Shown piece after piece: positions 8,303 through 17,042 of a DNA stretch of 64,000 bases. The notes under the pieces were generated by a model that was given only the letters and a program-made list of their open reading frames with translations, did not search any database and was not told where the DNA came from. The first letter of the stretch is position 1; each line of letters begins with the position of its first letter. This stretch comes from an uncultured Rubritalea sp. (lineage in GTDB: Bacteria > Verrucomicrobiota > Verrucomicrobiia > Verrucomicrobiales > Akkermansiaceae): NCBI GenBank assembly GCA_937923145.1, contig CALAJT010000027.1:1-64000 (forward strand). Direction: 5' to 3'. Made by a program: the position numbers and the translations under genes.

Positions 8303-8362
8303 GGGAGGGGGGAGGGTTGGGAGGGTTGGGAGGTTAGGAAGTTGGAGGGTTCAGGGAGGGGG
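8303..8362 (+). repeat. G-rich low-complexity tract, potential G-quadruplex
   Basis: A near-continuous series of GGG runs separated by A, TT or TTA (GGGAGGGGGGAGGGTTGGG and onward) in an otherwise AT-leaning intergenic region. It has more than four GGG runs with short loops, so it fits the simple quadruplex pattern on the + strand. It lies about 150 bases before the DUF5069 gene. The remaining gap 8363-8511 is AT-rich and I see no gene in it. Confidence 0.75.
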
Positions 8363-8511
8363 CTCGTGGCTTCAAATTGTCTATATTACCCCTTTAGACA
8401 CACGATATTCATATAGAGTCACAAAATTATTATTTTATTCTGAAATTAATTTTTGAGCAGTGTAAGAGGCTCGATTCTTGACCTCCGCAAAATCTGGGTA
8501 ATGATGTGCGC

Positions 8512-8937
8512 ATGTCAGACGATATTATATTTCCATGTAGTCCCCAGGATGAGGTGTTAGGGATTCCCTACTTCGCTAGGATGTGCCACAAGATCAGGCT
8601 AGAGCGAGATGGTGACCTAGATAAAGATTACCAACCTAATTTAGGAAAAGGCTTCGATAAATGGATCTGTGAGCTATTAGAAATCGATTATGCCGATTTA
8701 GTGAAAATCGTGCACATGGAGAATAGCAATGAGACGGTTCTATACTGGGCTTATGAAAATGGTATAAAGCCAGAGTCTCCTAAGCTAGATTGGTGGCTTA
8801 GCTATATGCGCAATCGTGGTCATAATGATGATCTAAGTGAGAAACTAGAGAAGCGGAAAGTGGATGCAGGATTCGGTGGCAGAGATGACATTGCTTCTTT
8901 TTTTGATTTCATTGATGCAGAAGAAGGTAGAGACTAG
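8512..8937 (+). CDS. DUF5069 domain protein
   Basis: 141 residues from ATG 8512 (GTG 8506 in frame adds two residues). The N-terminal FPCSPQDEVLGIPYFARMCHKIRL and the central DKWICELLEIDYADLVKIV match the DUF5069 pattern, a small soluble protein family common in Verrucomicrobiota and Planctomycetota. Function unknown; no signal peptide or membrane segment. It ends 15 bases before pyrC, so cotranscription is likely, without a clear functional link. Confidence 0.7.
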   Translation: MSDDIIFPCSPQDEVLGIPYFARMCHKIRLERDGDLDKDYQPNLGKGFDKWICELLEIDYADLVKIVHMENSNETVLYWAYENGIKPESPKLDWWLSYMRNRGHNDDLSEKLEKRKVDAGFGGRDDIASFFDFIDAEEGRD

Positions 8938-8952
8938 CCAAGAACAGACGTT

Positions 8953-9966
8953 ATGAAAGAAATTACTCTCAAATCTCCACTAGACATGCATCTTCACCTT
9001 CGCGATGAAGAGATGCTGAAGCTGGTCACTCCACTGACTACGCAGACTTTTGCAGGGGCAGTTATTATGCCTAATCTGGTGCCTCCAGTCGATACTCTTG
9101 AGGCTCTTGTTTCCTATCGCGAGCGTATTACCGCAGCTCTAGGAGATGATGTTTTTAAACCCTACATGGCACTATTTTTTCGTGATTACTCAGAAGCTGA
9201 ATTAGCCGCTGCTAAGGATGAAATGATAGGTATCAAGCTTTATCCAGCTGGAGCCACTACTAATAGTGAGGCTGGAGTGAAAGCTCTCGATGCCGTAGAG
9301 CCTACATTTAAAATGATGGAGGAGATGGGCATTCCCCTCATGGTGCACGGTGAAACGCATGGCTTCGTAATGGATCGTGAAAAAGAATTTCTAGCGAGCT
9401 ACGAATATCTAGCGAAAAAATTTCCTAAACTACAGATTACGATGGAACACATCACTACTGCAGACGCTGTAGATCTAATGGGCAAATATGAGAACCTAAG
9501 AGCCACAGTGACTCTTCAGCACCTTATCATCACACTGGATGATGTAGCGGGTGGTATGCTTAATCCTCACCTGTTCTGCAAGCCAATAGCCAAGCGTCCA
9601 GAAGACCGTGAAGCACTTTTACAGGCAGCTTTAGACGCGAATCCTAGTCTGATGTTCGGCAGCGATAGTGCGCCGCATCCATTAAGCAAAAAAGAATGTT
9701 GTGGCTGTGCTGCTGGTGTTTTTACAGCACCTCTAGCTCTCGCCCGTTTAGCTCAGTTATTTGATAAACATGACAAACTAGAGAATCTTCAAGATTTCGT
9801 GTCGGGGAATGCTCAGCGACTCTATGGAATTACACCTTTGGAAAAAAAGGTGAAGCTAGAGAATACTCCATTCGAGGTTCCCTCTGCCTACACAGGCCAT
9901 GGTCAACATGTAGTCCCAATGCATGCTGGCGAAACTTTAGATTGGTCAGTCACTCATATTTCATAA
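8953..9966 (+). CDS. pyrC: Dihydroorotase
   Basis: 337 residues, the size of the E. coli PyrC type. Catalyses reversible ring closure of carbamoyl-aspartate to dihydroorotate in pyrimidine synthesis. The N-terminal DMHLHLRD supplies two zinc-binding histidines, [17 protein letters not shown] carries the carboxylated lysine, VHGETHG and MEHITT supply further ligands, and [13 protein letters not shown] holds the catalytic Asp. moaA begins 9 bases after its stop. Confidence 0.96.
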   Translation: MKEITLKSPLDMHLHLRDEEMLKLVTPLTTQTFAGAVIMPNLVPPVDTLEALVSYRERITAALGDDVFKPYMALFFRDYSEAELAAAKDEMIGIKLYPAGATTNSEAGVKALDAVEPTFKMMEEMGIPLMVHGETHGFVMDREKEFLASYEYLAKKFPKLQITMEHITTADAVDLMGKYENLRATVTLQHLIITLDDVAGGMLNPHLFCKPIAKRPEDREALLQAALDANPSLMFGSDSAPHPLSKKECCGCAAGVFTAPLALARLAQLFDKHDKLENLQDFVSGNAQRLYGITPLEKKVKLENTPFEVPSAYTGHGQHVVPMHAGETLDWSVTHIS

Positions 9967-9975
9967 ATTCTTAGT

Positions 9976-10983
9976 TTGGACACTCTAGATCAGCTTAAAA
10001 GACCGCTTAGAGACTTGCGGATATCGGTCACGGATCGATGTAATTTCCGTTGTCGCTACTGTATGCCAGTGGAGGTCTTTGGGGCAGATTATCAATTTCT
10101 ACCTAGAGAAGAAATATTACGATTCAGTGAGATAGAGCAGATAGCCAGATCATTTGTTTCTCTGGGTGTGAACAAACTTAGAATCACTGGTGGTGAGCCT
10201 CTATTACGTAAGGATCTAACAGATCTAATCGCTAAACTTTCGCAGTTAGAAGGTGTAGATGATATAGCGATGACTACTAATGCAGCTCTCTTAAAAAAGT
10301 ATGCTGTAGGGCTTAAAGAAGCAGGACTTCACCGAGTTACAGTTTCGCTTGATTCATTAGACCCAGAGATTTTCGCAGCTATGAATGGCGTAGGTGCTAA
10401 GCCCGCGAAAGTGGTAGAGGGTATCGATGCTGCTCTAGCTGCTGGGCTGAAGGTTAAGCTCAACACAGTGGTCAAGAAATCTGTGAATGAGCATGGGGTC
10501 ACTGATCTAGTAGAGTTCGCTAGTGAGAGGGCAATACCTATCAGATTTATCGAATACATGGATACTGGTAATGTGAACGGATGGAAAATGGATGAAGTCG
10601 TTCCTTCTACTGAATTGTTAGAGGCTTTGATTAAGGATTTCCCGCTTATTCCAAGAGATAATAAACTGGGGTCGACTGCAAAAAATTATCATTTAGAAAC
10701 TCAGCAAGACGGATTCGAAGTAGGTTTCATAAGCTCAGTCACGCAGCCGTTTTGTAGTGATTGTAATCGTGCTAGACTTTCAGCCGATGGACACGTCTTT
10801 ACCTGTCTATTCGCAAGCCTAGGAGCGGATGTGAAAGGTCTACTTAGAAGAGGTGCTACGGAGGCAGAATTGCTAGATTTTCTCAGCGCTATTTGGAATA
10901 AGCGAACTGACCGCTACTCCGAACTTCGCAGTGATTCTACTGTGGATTTACCTAAGGCAGAAATGTCGTATTTGGGAGGCTAA
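9976..10983 (+). CDS. moaA: GTP 3',8-cyclase MoaA (molybdenum cofactor biosynthesis)
   Basis: 335 residues from a TTG start at 9976, the only sensible start after the pyrC stop. Radical SAM enzyme for the first step of molybdopterin synthesis. CNFRCRYCMP holds the first 4Fe-4S cluster (CxxxCxxC), LRITGGEPLLRKD the SAM-binding GGE motif, and QPFCSDCNRARLSADGHVFTC the second, GTP-binding cluster. The C-terminus ends in MSYLGG, the double-glycine tail required for activity in this family. Its presence implies molybdoenzymes elsewhere in the genome. Confidence 0.96.
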   Translation: MDTLDQLKRPLRDLRISVTDRCNFRCRYCMPVEVFGADYQFLPREEILRFSEIEQIARSFVSLGVNKLRITGGEPLLRKDLTDLIAKLSQLEGVDDIAMTTNAALLKKYAVGLKEAGLHRVTVSLDSLDPEIFAAMNGVGAKPAKVVEGIDAALAAGLKVKLNTVVKKSVNEHGVTDLVEFASERAIPIRFIEYMDTGNVNGWKMDEVVPSTELLEALIKDFPLIPRDNKLGSTAKNYHLETQQDGFEVGFISSVTQPFCSDCNRARLSADGHVFTCLFASLGADVKGLLRRGATEAELLDFLSAIWNKRTDRYSELRSDSTVDLPKAEMSYLGG

Positions 10984-10992
10984 AAATGTGGC

Positions 10993-11020
10993 TTGCTAGC
11001 TGTGTTTTATTGGCTAATAA
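10993..11020 (+). promoter_or_regulatory. Candidate promoter of phoH
   Basis: TTGCTA at 10993-10998 and TAATAA at 11015-11020 with a 16-base spacer. The ATG of phoH begins 9 bases after the -10 box, implying a very short leader. Judged by eye only. Confidence 0.35.
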
Positions 11021-11028
11021 TTTAGCTC

Positions 11029-12024
11029 ATGGAAAGTGTCGTTACAAATGAAGATGAAGCTAGTGTGGAACTTAAACTAGATTTTGAGACTCCACAGTTT
11101 TTACATGCTTTGTTTGCTAATGAAGCTAAGGAACTTAATTACTTAAAAGAGAAGCTAGGAGTCTCAGCCGTCACTCGCGAAGGCTGGATGTTACTTAAAG
11201 GTGACAAAGAAAGCGTTGAGAAAGCTAAGCAAGCATTTAGCGATCTAGAGGAGGCGCGAAGGAGTGGGAATGAACTGACGGTGAAAGAATTTAGAATGGC
11301 AGTGGACGTCGTTGCTAGAGGTGGAAAGACAGGTGTTTCGGCTATGACTAAGCTCAAGCTGTTAGGTAATCGTGGGCGTAAGCCTGTGGTGCCGAGGACT
11401 CCACAGCAGTCTAAGTATCTGCAGGCGATGTTAGAGAATGATGTGGTCTTCGGACTTGGTCCAGCGGGTACAGGTAAGACCTATTTAGCGATGGCTATGG
11501 CTCTTCATATGCTCAAGGAAAAGCTAGTCAGCCGAATTATACTCACACGACCAGCTGTGGAAGCAGGGGAGGCACTAGGGTTTTTACCAGGTGATTTACA
11601 AGAGAAAGTGGCACCTTATCTAAGACCTCTCTATGATGCCATGCATGATATGTTAGATCCTGATACAGGGAAGCGATACATGGAGGACGGGACTATTGAA
11701 ATCGCACCGCTTGCTTATATGCGAGGCAGGACATTAGCGAATAGTTTTGTGATTCTTGATGAAGCGCAGAATACCACTCCTGAACAGATGTTCATGCTTC
11801 TGACTAGAATCGGTGAAGGCTCCCACTGTGCAGTTACAGGAGATAGCTCACAGATCGATTTAAAGAAGGGGGTGCGTAGTGGATTATTGGAGGCGCAGGA
11901 AGCTTTGGTAGGTGTTAAGAGCGTTGAGTTCATACACTTTAAAGCTGAAGACGTGGTCCGACATCCTGTCGTAGCTCGGATTATCCAAGCATACGACAAG
12001 CACCGTGAATCTAAGGTTCTGTAG
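11029..12024 (+). CDS. phoH: PhoH family ATPase
   Basis: 331 residues. An N-terminal RNA-binding-like region (about 1-110) is followed by a PhoH ATPase core with Walker A GPAGTGKT, a Walker B-like VILDEAQN and the family motif RPAVEAGEALGFLPGDLQEK. PhoH proteins are cytoplasmic ATPases, often next to ybeY, linked to ribosome/RNA quality control. A ybeY gene does not follow here: the stop is one base from the convergent selD stop. A second PhoH-type protein with a PIN domain is at 41029-42552. Confidence 0.9.
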   Translation: MESVVTNEDEASVELKLDFETPQFLHALFANEAKELNYLKEKLGVSAVTREGWMLLKGDKESVEKAKQAFSDLEEARRSGNELTVKEFRMAVDVVARGGKTGVSAMTKLKLLGNRGRKPVVPRTPQQSKYLQAMLENDVVFGLGPAGTGKTYLAMAMALHMLKEKLVSRIILTRPAVEAGEALGFLPGDLQEKVAPYLRPLYDAMHDMLDPDTGKRYMEDGTIEIAPLAYMRGRTLANSFVILDEAQNTTPEQMFMLLTRIGEGSHCAVTGDSSQIDLKKGVRSGLLEAQEALVGVKSVEFIHFKAEDVVRHPVVARIIQAYDKHRESKVL

Positions 12025-12025
12025 T

Positions 12026-13078
12026 CTATCTAAGAACGATCGACTTCTCCCCACGCTCGACCATCTGACCGATTTCTACTGCGCAAAGTGAGTTATGCTG
12101 ATAAAGTATGTCTAATACTTGAGACTTGTTTTCTGGTGCTACAGAGAGCAATAGTCCACCTGATGTCTGCGCGTCTGCTAGAAGCATCTGGATATCCTCT
12201 GTGGTATCGCCTATGTCTAAGTATGAGCTAACATTTATTAAGTTTTTCTTAGACCCTCCTGGGACGAACCCTTGGTCGATGAACTGATAGACTTCATCTG
12301 ATAGAGCTGGAATAGAGCTACAGTTCAGAACTGCTGTCGCGTTAGAGCTATCGCATATTTCACGAAGGTGTCCGAGTAAACCGAAGCCTGTGACGTCAGT
12401 ACAGCCATTGACTAGATCCTTCTCAGCAAGCTCAGCACCTGAAGTATTAAGAGTGATCATAGATTTAATAGATAAGTCGCTAAGAGCCTCCGAGCATTTA
12501 TCCTTTTTAACCGCAGTTGCTATAATTCCTGTTCCTAGTGGCTTAGTGAGGATGAGAACATCTCCCACCTGAGCGTGTGCATTGGCAGTAAAGCGATCTG
12601 GATGGACGATACCTGTGACTGATAGCCCGTAAATGGGCTCAGGATTCTTGATAGTATGTCCACCTACTAATGAGCAGTTTGCTTGCTTCACCATTTCGGC
12701 TCCGCCTTTAAAGATAGCCTGGATGTCATCGAGACTGATTTTGTCATCAGGCATCCCCGCAATAGCCATCGCAGTGATCGGCTTGCCTCCCATGGCGTAA
12801 ACATCTGATAAAGAATTAGCTGCCGCTATCTGTCCGAAGAGATAAGGATCATCTGCTATAGGGGTGAAGAAATCAAGCGTCTGAACGAGAGCTGTCGTCT
12901 CATTGAGTAAATAAACACCAGCATCATCCGCTGTTGCAGATCCAACTAGAAGGTTAGGGTCATTATTACTAGGCAGGTCGCGCAAAACTTGCGAGAGGGA
13001 TGCCGGATCTAGTTTAGATGCTCATCCTCCGCAGGAGGCCAAAGAAGTGAGTTTTACCGATTGATTTAATGATTTCAT
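12026..13078 (-). CDS. selD: Selenide, water dikinase SelD, itself a UGA-encoded selenoprotein
   Basis: Makes selenophosphate from selenide and ATP, the Se donor for Sec-tRNA. A conventional ORF finder starts at TTG 12985, but the true frame begins at ATG 13078 and runs through an in-frame TGA at 13024-13022. The N-terminus then reads KLTSLASCGGUASKL, placing the TGA-encoded residue (codon 19) at the position of the catalytic Cys/Sec of SelD, with the conserved downstream Lys (Lys22). Full length is 350 residues, the normal SelD size. The remainder has the AIRS-like ATP-binding pattern (SATADDAGVY, VGGHTIKNPE, TDVTGFGLLGHL). selB at 6036-7943 supplies the decoding factor. Confidence 0.93.
12981..12993 (-). 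promoter_or_regulatory. Candidate bacterial SECIS hairpin in selD
   Basis: On the coding strand CGCAA-GTT-TTGCG forms a perfect 5-bp stem with a 3-base loop beginning with G-U. The loop G lies 34 bases after the UGA, within the 16-37 base range I recall for bacterial SECIS elements, whose apical loop typically carries a G. The hairpin is short, so a longer imperfect stem may exist. Confidence 0.55.
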
Positions 13079-13183
13079 AGTATTTAAAGTTAGAATTGAA
13101 ACATATTAATCTTATTACATTGATTTTTGCTAGTTCAAATGATTATTTCATTTTTGTAAAGAAACACGAAATATATAAAATTT

Positions 13184-14062
13184 ATGTCAACAACTTCTGT
13201 AATCGAATGTAAACCATCTAAGTGGTTCAAAATACGTGCCGTTTTAATCTTGCTGATGCTGGCGTTCTTCTGCGCTTGGTTCTTAAAAGACGGCTATTCT
13301 GGCTATCGTGAGAAGAACTTACACTTTGTCTCTAAGCAGCTGTTCAACGAGAAAACCGGAGGTCAGGCCGACTACGTTGTAAATGTTCAGGATGTATTTA
13401 ACGAGGGTAGTTACACAGAAGAAAGCTGGAAGGATTTTGCAAGTAAGCAGATTTTATCAACTCCTGCGGAAGAGCGCGGTCTAATGCCAAGAGACTATGA
13501 TTTTAGTTCTTATTGGCCTGAAGAAATAGTGAATGGCTACGAATCTCTTAAGGCTGATAAAGCACATGAAATCTGGAGAGAATATTCTGGGCGTATGAAA
13601 TGGGATATCGATGGACCAGAAAAGCTTTATGATGAAGGGAAAATAAGAGAGCAGTTCATCACAGCTGGTGTTTGTGGCATACTTTTATTAATAGCTGCAT
13701 TCATCTGTGTCAGAACGATGAGTCGCTCTATGATAGTCACTGAAAATTCATACATAGCGCCTGGTGGGAAAGAAGTCCCTTATACAGCCATGAAAAAAAT
13801 CGATATGCGTAAGTGGGATAATAAAGGAATCGCAGTCATTTCTTATGATGACGAAGGGTCTACTAAAAAAGCTAAAGTTGACGGTATGGTATACGGACAA
13901 TTCAAACCAGAGAATGGAGCTCCTGCGGACAAGTTATTTGCCTATATCAAAGAAAATTTCAAAGGAGAACTGATAGAATATGTGTCTGATGACGACGAAG
14001 ACGATAATGAACAAGCCACTGAGCCTTCTAGTGATAACGATTCTAAAGAAACAAAATCCTAG
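13184..14062 (+). CDS. Hypothetical two-helix membrane protein
   Basis: 292 residues. Hydrophobic segments at about 17-36 and 158-177 predict two membrane helices with a roughly 120-residue extracytoplasmic loop between them. The C-terminal part (after about 180) is soluble and beta-rich and ends in a strongly acidic tail (DDDEDDNEQATEPSSDNDSKE). No family recognised. It is divergent from selD with 105 bases between starts and lies 92 bases before acpP. An envelope role is only inferred from topology. Confidence 0.75.
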   Translation: MSTTSVIECKPSKWFKIRAVLILLMLAFFCAWFLKDGYSGYREKNLHFVSKQLFNEKTGGQADYVVNVQDVFNEGSYTEESWKDFASKQILSTPAEERGLMPRDYDFSSYWPEEIVNGYESLKADKAHEIWREYSGRMKWDIDGPEKLYDEGKIREQFITAGVCGILLLIAAFICVRTMSRSMIVTENSYIAPGGKEVPYTAMKKIDMRKWDNKGIAVISYDDEGSTKKAKVDGMVYGQFKPENGAPADKLFAYIKENFKGELIEYVSDDDEDDNEQATEPSSDNDSKETKS

Positions 14063-14080
14063 TTTTTCTAAAATTCGTGA

Positions 14081-14108
14081 TTGCCAAAGCAGATCAGATC
14101 ATTATTGT
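14081..14108 (+). promoter_or_regulatory. Candidate promoter of acpP
   Basis: TTGCCA at 14081-14086 and TATTGT at 14103-14108, spacer 16, about 46 bases before the acpP ATG. Plausible for a highly expressed gene; identified by eye. Confidence 0.4.
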
Positions 14109-14154
14109 AATCCCAATCGTTAATCAAAATTAACAAAACTTAAACAACTACCAA

Positions 14155-14391
14155 ATGTCTGATTCAACCGAACAAAAAGTGAAAGATATCATCGTTGAGC
14201 AACTCAACGTGACACCTGACCAAGTAACTAAAGAAGCTAAATTCATCGATGACCTCGGTGCTGACTCACTCGACACTGTTGAGCTTGTAATGGCTTTCGA
14301 AGAGGAATTCGATATCGAAGTTCCTGATGAAGAAGCTGAGAAGCTCCAGTGTGTTAACGACATCGTTACATATATCGAGAAGGTTTCCTAA
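14155..14391 (+). CDS. acpP: Acyl carrier protein
   Basis: 78 residues, acidic. Carries growing acyl chains on a phosphopantetheine arm. The attachment motif [21 protein letters not shown] contains the modified serine (Ser38). Monocistronic: own promoter candidate upstream and a terminator 40 bases downstream. Its enzyme partners fabF (44956) and accA (16039) are elsewhere in the window, so the fatty-acid genes are dispersed rather than clustered. Confidence 0.97.
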   Translation: MSDSTEQKVKDIIVEQLNVTPDQVTKEAKFIDDLGADSLDTVELVMAFEEEFDIEVPDEEAEKLQCVNDIVTYIEKVS

Positions 14392-14430
14392 ATTTCTTCA
14401 TTAGAGACTAATATGTCTCAATCAATCTTA

Positions 14431-14465
14431 AAGGTGGTTCATTTTAGGTGAAGCCACCTTTTTTG
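14431..14465 (+). terminator. Rho-independent terminator after acpP
   Basis: AAGGTGG...CCACCTT stem (14431-14460) with inner TTC/GAA pairing and a loop of about ten bases, followed by a T-run to 14465. Confidence 0.8.
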
Positions 14466-14545
14466 ATTTTAAATTTTAGCTATTTGTATAGAGTAGCCCC
14501 GTAAATACTTAGCCAGTAAAACTACTGAAGAAAAAGACTGATTTC

Positions 14546-15076
14546 ATGCAACCGCCCAAGCCTGATGACATAGAATATGCGATGGAGAATACTCACGTCC
14601 TTCGCGAGCCTGACCGTCGTATTGATACGTTTGGTAGCACTCGCTTCCGCTATATAATTATCAGTGAAGTGATGGATTCTGTTGGCAGAATTAAAGTGCG
14701 AAGGGGTGAAGTGGATGCGCATAAACCACAGATTATCCGTCCAGCTAGCTATAGCACTGTGGAGCTAGAAGGTTTCGAAAGCAAGGCGCAGGAGTATCTT
14801 GACTGGCTGAAATCCAAAGGAATGGAACCTGTTTTTTTTAAATATGGCTTCAGTTTTAAACGCACTGAATCTACTGAGGAAATGATCGCAGACAGCATTG
14901 GCTCTGTGAAAGAAAAAATCCTAGATGAGGTTTATGGGGAAGATAATCCGATGATGGCGGTCATAGAGGGAATAGACAATGCGTGGGAAATAGCTTTGCT
15001 TAAATTTGCTATCGATATGATTCAGAAATCCTCAGAGATAAATCAATTCGACTATAAAAGAAAGGGCCTTATCTAA
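14546..15076 (+). CDS. Conserved hypothetical soluble protein
   Basis: 176 residues without signal or membrane segment. The N-terminus (PPKPDDIEYAMENTHVLREPDRRIDTFG) looks strongly constrained. I recall similar proteins in other Verrucomicrobiota but no assigned function. It ends 2 bases before the next gene, so the two are translationally close and probably form a functional pair with the LysM protein that follows. Confidence 0.75.
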   Translation: MQPPKPDDIEYAMENTHVLREPDRRIDTFGSTRFRYIIISEVMDSVGRIKVRRGEVDAHKPQIIRPASYSTVELEGFESKAQEYLDWLKSKGMEPVFFKYGFSFKRTESTEEMIADSIGSVKEKILDEVYGEDNPMMAVIEGIDNAWEIALLKFAIDMIQKSSEINQFDYKRKGLI

Positions 15077-15078
15077 GA

Positions 15079-15999
15079 ATGAAATTAAGCACTCTTATTA
15101 AAATTGTTGCAGCGTTCATCGTCATGACTGTGCTCACTTGCACTTTGATCGTAGTGAATCATTATTTCGGTAGTGGATCTAAGTCTAAAAGCAAATCTGT
15201 TCAGAAAATCACCAATCTAGCTCCTGAAAAAGATGAAACTCAGTTAGTCGAAATCGATGAGCTTAAAAAACGTATTTCTCGTAGGAGCAGTCCAGAAATC
15301 GTTCTTGGAGCACCGGCTCTTCGCAAAGCTAAACAGATACTTTCAGAAGAAAATTTTGACGATGCTAAGGTTTTGTTAGAAGAGATCGTAGTGAACTACG
15401 AGGATGCTCCGGCAGCAATCGAAGCGTATCGAATTTTAGGTGAAATGAATTTAGATGAGCTATTTGAAATCCGCGAGAATGATGATCGATTCATTAAATA
15501 TACTGTGAAACGTGGGGACACATACTTAGGTATAGTGCAGGATCATAAAACGAACTTTGATCTCATGATGTTGATCAATGATATGACATCTAAAAACACG
15601 AGTGGTTTACAGCCTAAGCAAGAGTTGTTACTGATGCCCCTGAATTTTTCTTTGAGAATAGTACCTCGTAAGAACCAACTTTTCCTGATGGGGACTAATG
15701 GAGAAGTGATCAAAATGTATGAACCTATCATAGACATGACTATTCCTAAGAAAAATGGAAAGTTAGAAACTGTAATGAGTGGAACTGCTGCCTATTTCAA
15801 TGGTAGTCGTGTAAATGCGACGCGTGGAAACTACCGTGAATCTAACAAGACGATCAAAATTCAGAATCCATCGATAGAGATCACCGGTGAAACTTCTTCT
15901 ATACCAAATAGTTTTAAAGGAATCGTCCTATCTAAAATAGATATGGAAGAGCTTGTCTTGCTTCTACGTAGTGGAAACAAGGTAGAAATACTTTATTAA
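15079..15999 (+). CDS. Membrane-anchored LysM protein with degenerate YkuD-like domain
   Basis: 306 residues: N-terminal membrane anchor (about 5-27), a helical repeat-like region (74-135), a LysM domain (about 139-187; YTVKRGDTYLGIVQ...LQPKQELLLMP) and a C-terminal beta-rich domain (191-306). The C-terminal domain follows the layout of L,D-transpeptidases (YkuD): EITGETSSIP at the HGT site and KGIVLSKIDMEELVLLLRSGNKVEIL at the SHGCIRM...EELYDLLPVGTxV site. The catalytic His and Cys are missing, so it is probably a non-catalytic peptidoglycan-binding protein. Paired with the upstream conserved protein. Confidence 0.75.
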   Translation: MKLSTLIKIVAAFIVMTVLTCTLIVVNHYFGSGSKSKSKSVQKITNLAPEKDETQLVEIDELKKRISRRSSPEIVLGAPALRKAKQILSEENFDDAKVLLEEIVVNYEDAPAAIEAYRILGEMNLDELFEIRENDDRFIKYTVKRGDTYLGIVQDHKTNFDLMMLINDMTSKNTSGLQPKQELLLMPLNFSLRIVPRKNQLFLMGTNGEVIKMYEPIIDMTIPKKNGKLETVMSGTAAYFNGSRVNATRGNYRESNKTIKIQNPSIEITGETSSIPNSFKGIVLSKIDMEELVLLLRSGNKVEILY

Positions 16000-16038
16000 A
16001 CATTTGCCTAAAACAGGGAAAATCTACACAATATCACT

Positions 16039-17007
16039 ATGAGTATGAAGCCATTGGAATTTGAAATACCGATCGCAGATCTGGAGAATGAGATCTACAA
16101 TCTGAAACAGAAATCAGACACTCAAGACATAGATCTGAGCTCTGAAGTCGCTGCCATGGAGGCAAAATTGAATTCGCTTAAAGACGAAATCTATGATAAT
16201 CTATCTCCCTGGCGACGTGTTCAAATAGCACGTCATACTAACCGCCCATTTATGCTAGACTATCTTGCTCACAGTTTTGAAAACTTTGTAGAACTCCACG
16301 GAGATCGCCATATAGGTGATGATCATTCTATGCCAGGTGGCTTTGCTACTATCGGAGGTCATAAGGTTGTTGTTATTGGTCATCAAAAAGGTCGTGACAT
16401 GAAGGAGAACTTGAAGCGTAACTTCGGAAGTGCCCACCCTGAAGGGTACCGTAAAGCACTTCGCTTGATGAAGCTAGCTGAGAGATTCGATCTACCTGTG
16501 ATCACCTTGATCGATACTCCTGGAGCATTCCCTGGTATCGGCGCAGAAGAGCGTAATATTGCAGAAGCAATTGCTTTTAACCTCAAAGAAATGATGAATC
16601 TGAGAGTTCCTATCATTGCTTGTGTATTAGGCGAAGGTGGTTCTGGAGGAGCTCTGGGTATCGGAGTCGCTGATAAAGTTCTCATGATGGAGAATGCATA
16701 TTATTCAGTAATTAGCCCTGAAGGCTGTGCCGCCATTCTCTGGAAGCACCGCCAACATGCTCCGGAGGCAGCCGAAGCGATGAAAATCGCAGCTCCTGAT
16801 TTAAGTGAGCTTAATTTGATCGATGGAGTAGTGCCAGAGCCTCGTGGCGGAGCACATCATGATCACCAGCAATCAGCACAAAATTTTAAAGAAGTAGTTC
16901 TCTCACATCTAGCCGAAGTTGAATGCTTAAGCACTGAGCAGATGTTAGAGCAACGCTACATGAAATTCCGCCAGTATGGTGAATGGAATGGCGAAAATAT
17001 TGCTTAA
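16039..17007 (+). CDS. accA: Acetyl-CoA carboxylase carboxyltransferase subunit alpha
   Basis: 322 residues, standard AccA length. With AccD it transfers the carboxyl group from biotin to acetyl-CoA, the committing step of fatty-acid synthesis. The N-terminal coiled coil (DLENEIYNLKQK) and crotonase-like core with GDRHIGDD, LIDTPGAFPGIGAEERNIAEAIA and GEGGSGGALGIGVADKVLMME are all typical. accD is not in the window. The next gene starts 35 bases after its stop. Confidence 0.97.
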   Translation: MSMKPLEFEIPIADLENEIYNLKQKSDTQDIDLSSEVAAMEAKLNSLKDEIYDNLSPWRRVQIARHTNRPFMLDYLAHSFENFVELHGDRHIGDDHSMPGGFATIGGHKVVVIGHQKGRDMKENLKRNFGSAHPEGYRKALRLMKLAERFDLPVITLIDTPGAFPGIGAEERNIAEAIAFNLKEMMNLRVPIIACVLGEGGSGGALGIGVADKVLMMENAYYSVISPEGCAAILWKHRQHAPEAAEAMKIAAPDLSELNLIDGVVPEPRGGAHHDHQQSAQNFKEVVLSHLAEVECLSTEQMLEQRYMKFRQYGEWNGENIA

Positions 17008-17042
17008 TCAGATTGATTGAAAAATCTACAAGTTGTTCAGTT

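Noticed and set aside
8303-8362. CRISPR-like repeat
   Set aside because: Short G-rich low complexity without unique spacers; no cas genes in the window. The 7-bp repeat at 19870 is likewise a simple tandem repeat.
12026-12985. selD starting at TTG 12985
   Set aside because: This start removes the conserved Cys/Sec-Lys active-site segment; the frame extends to ATG 13078 through a UGA.
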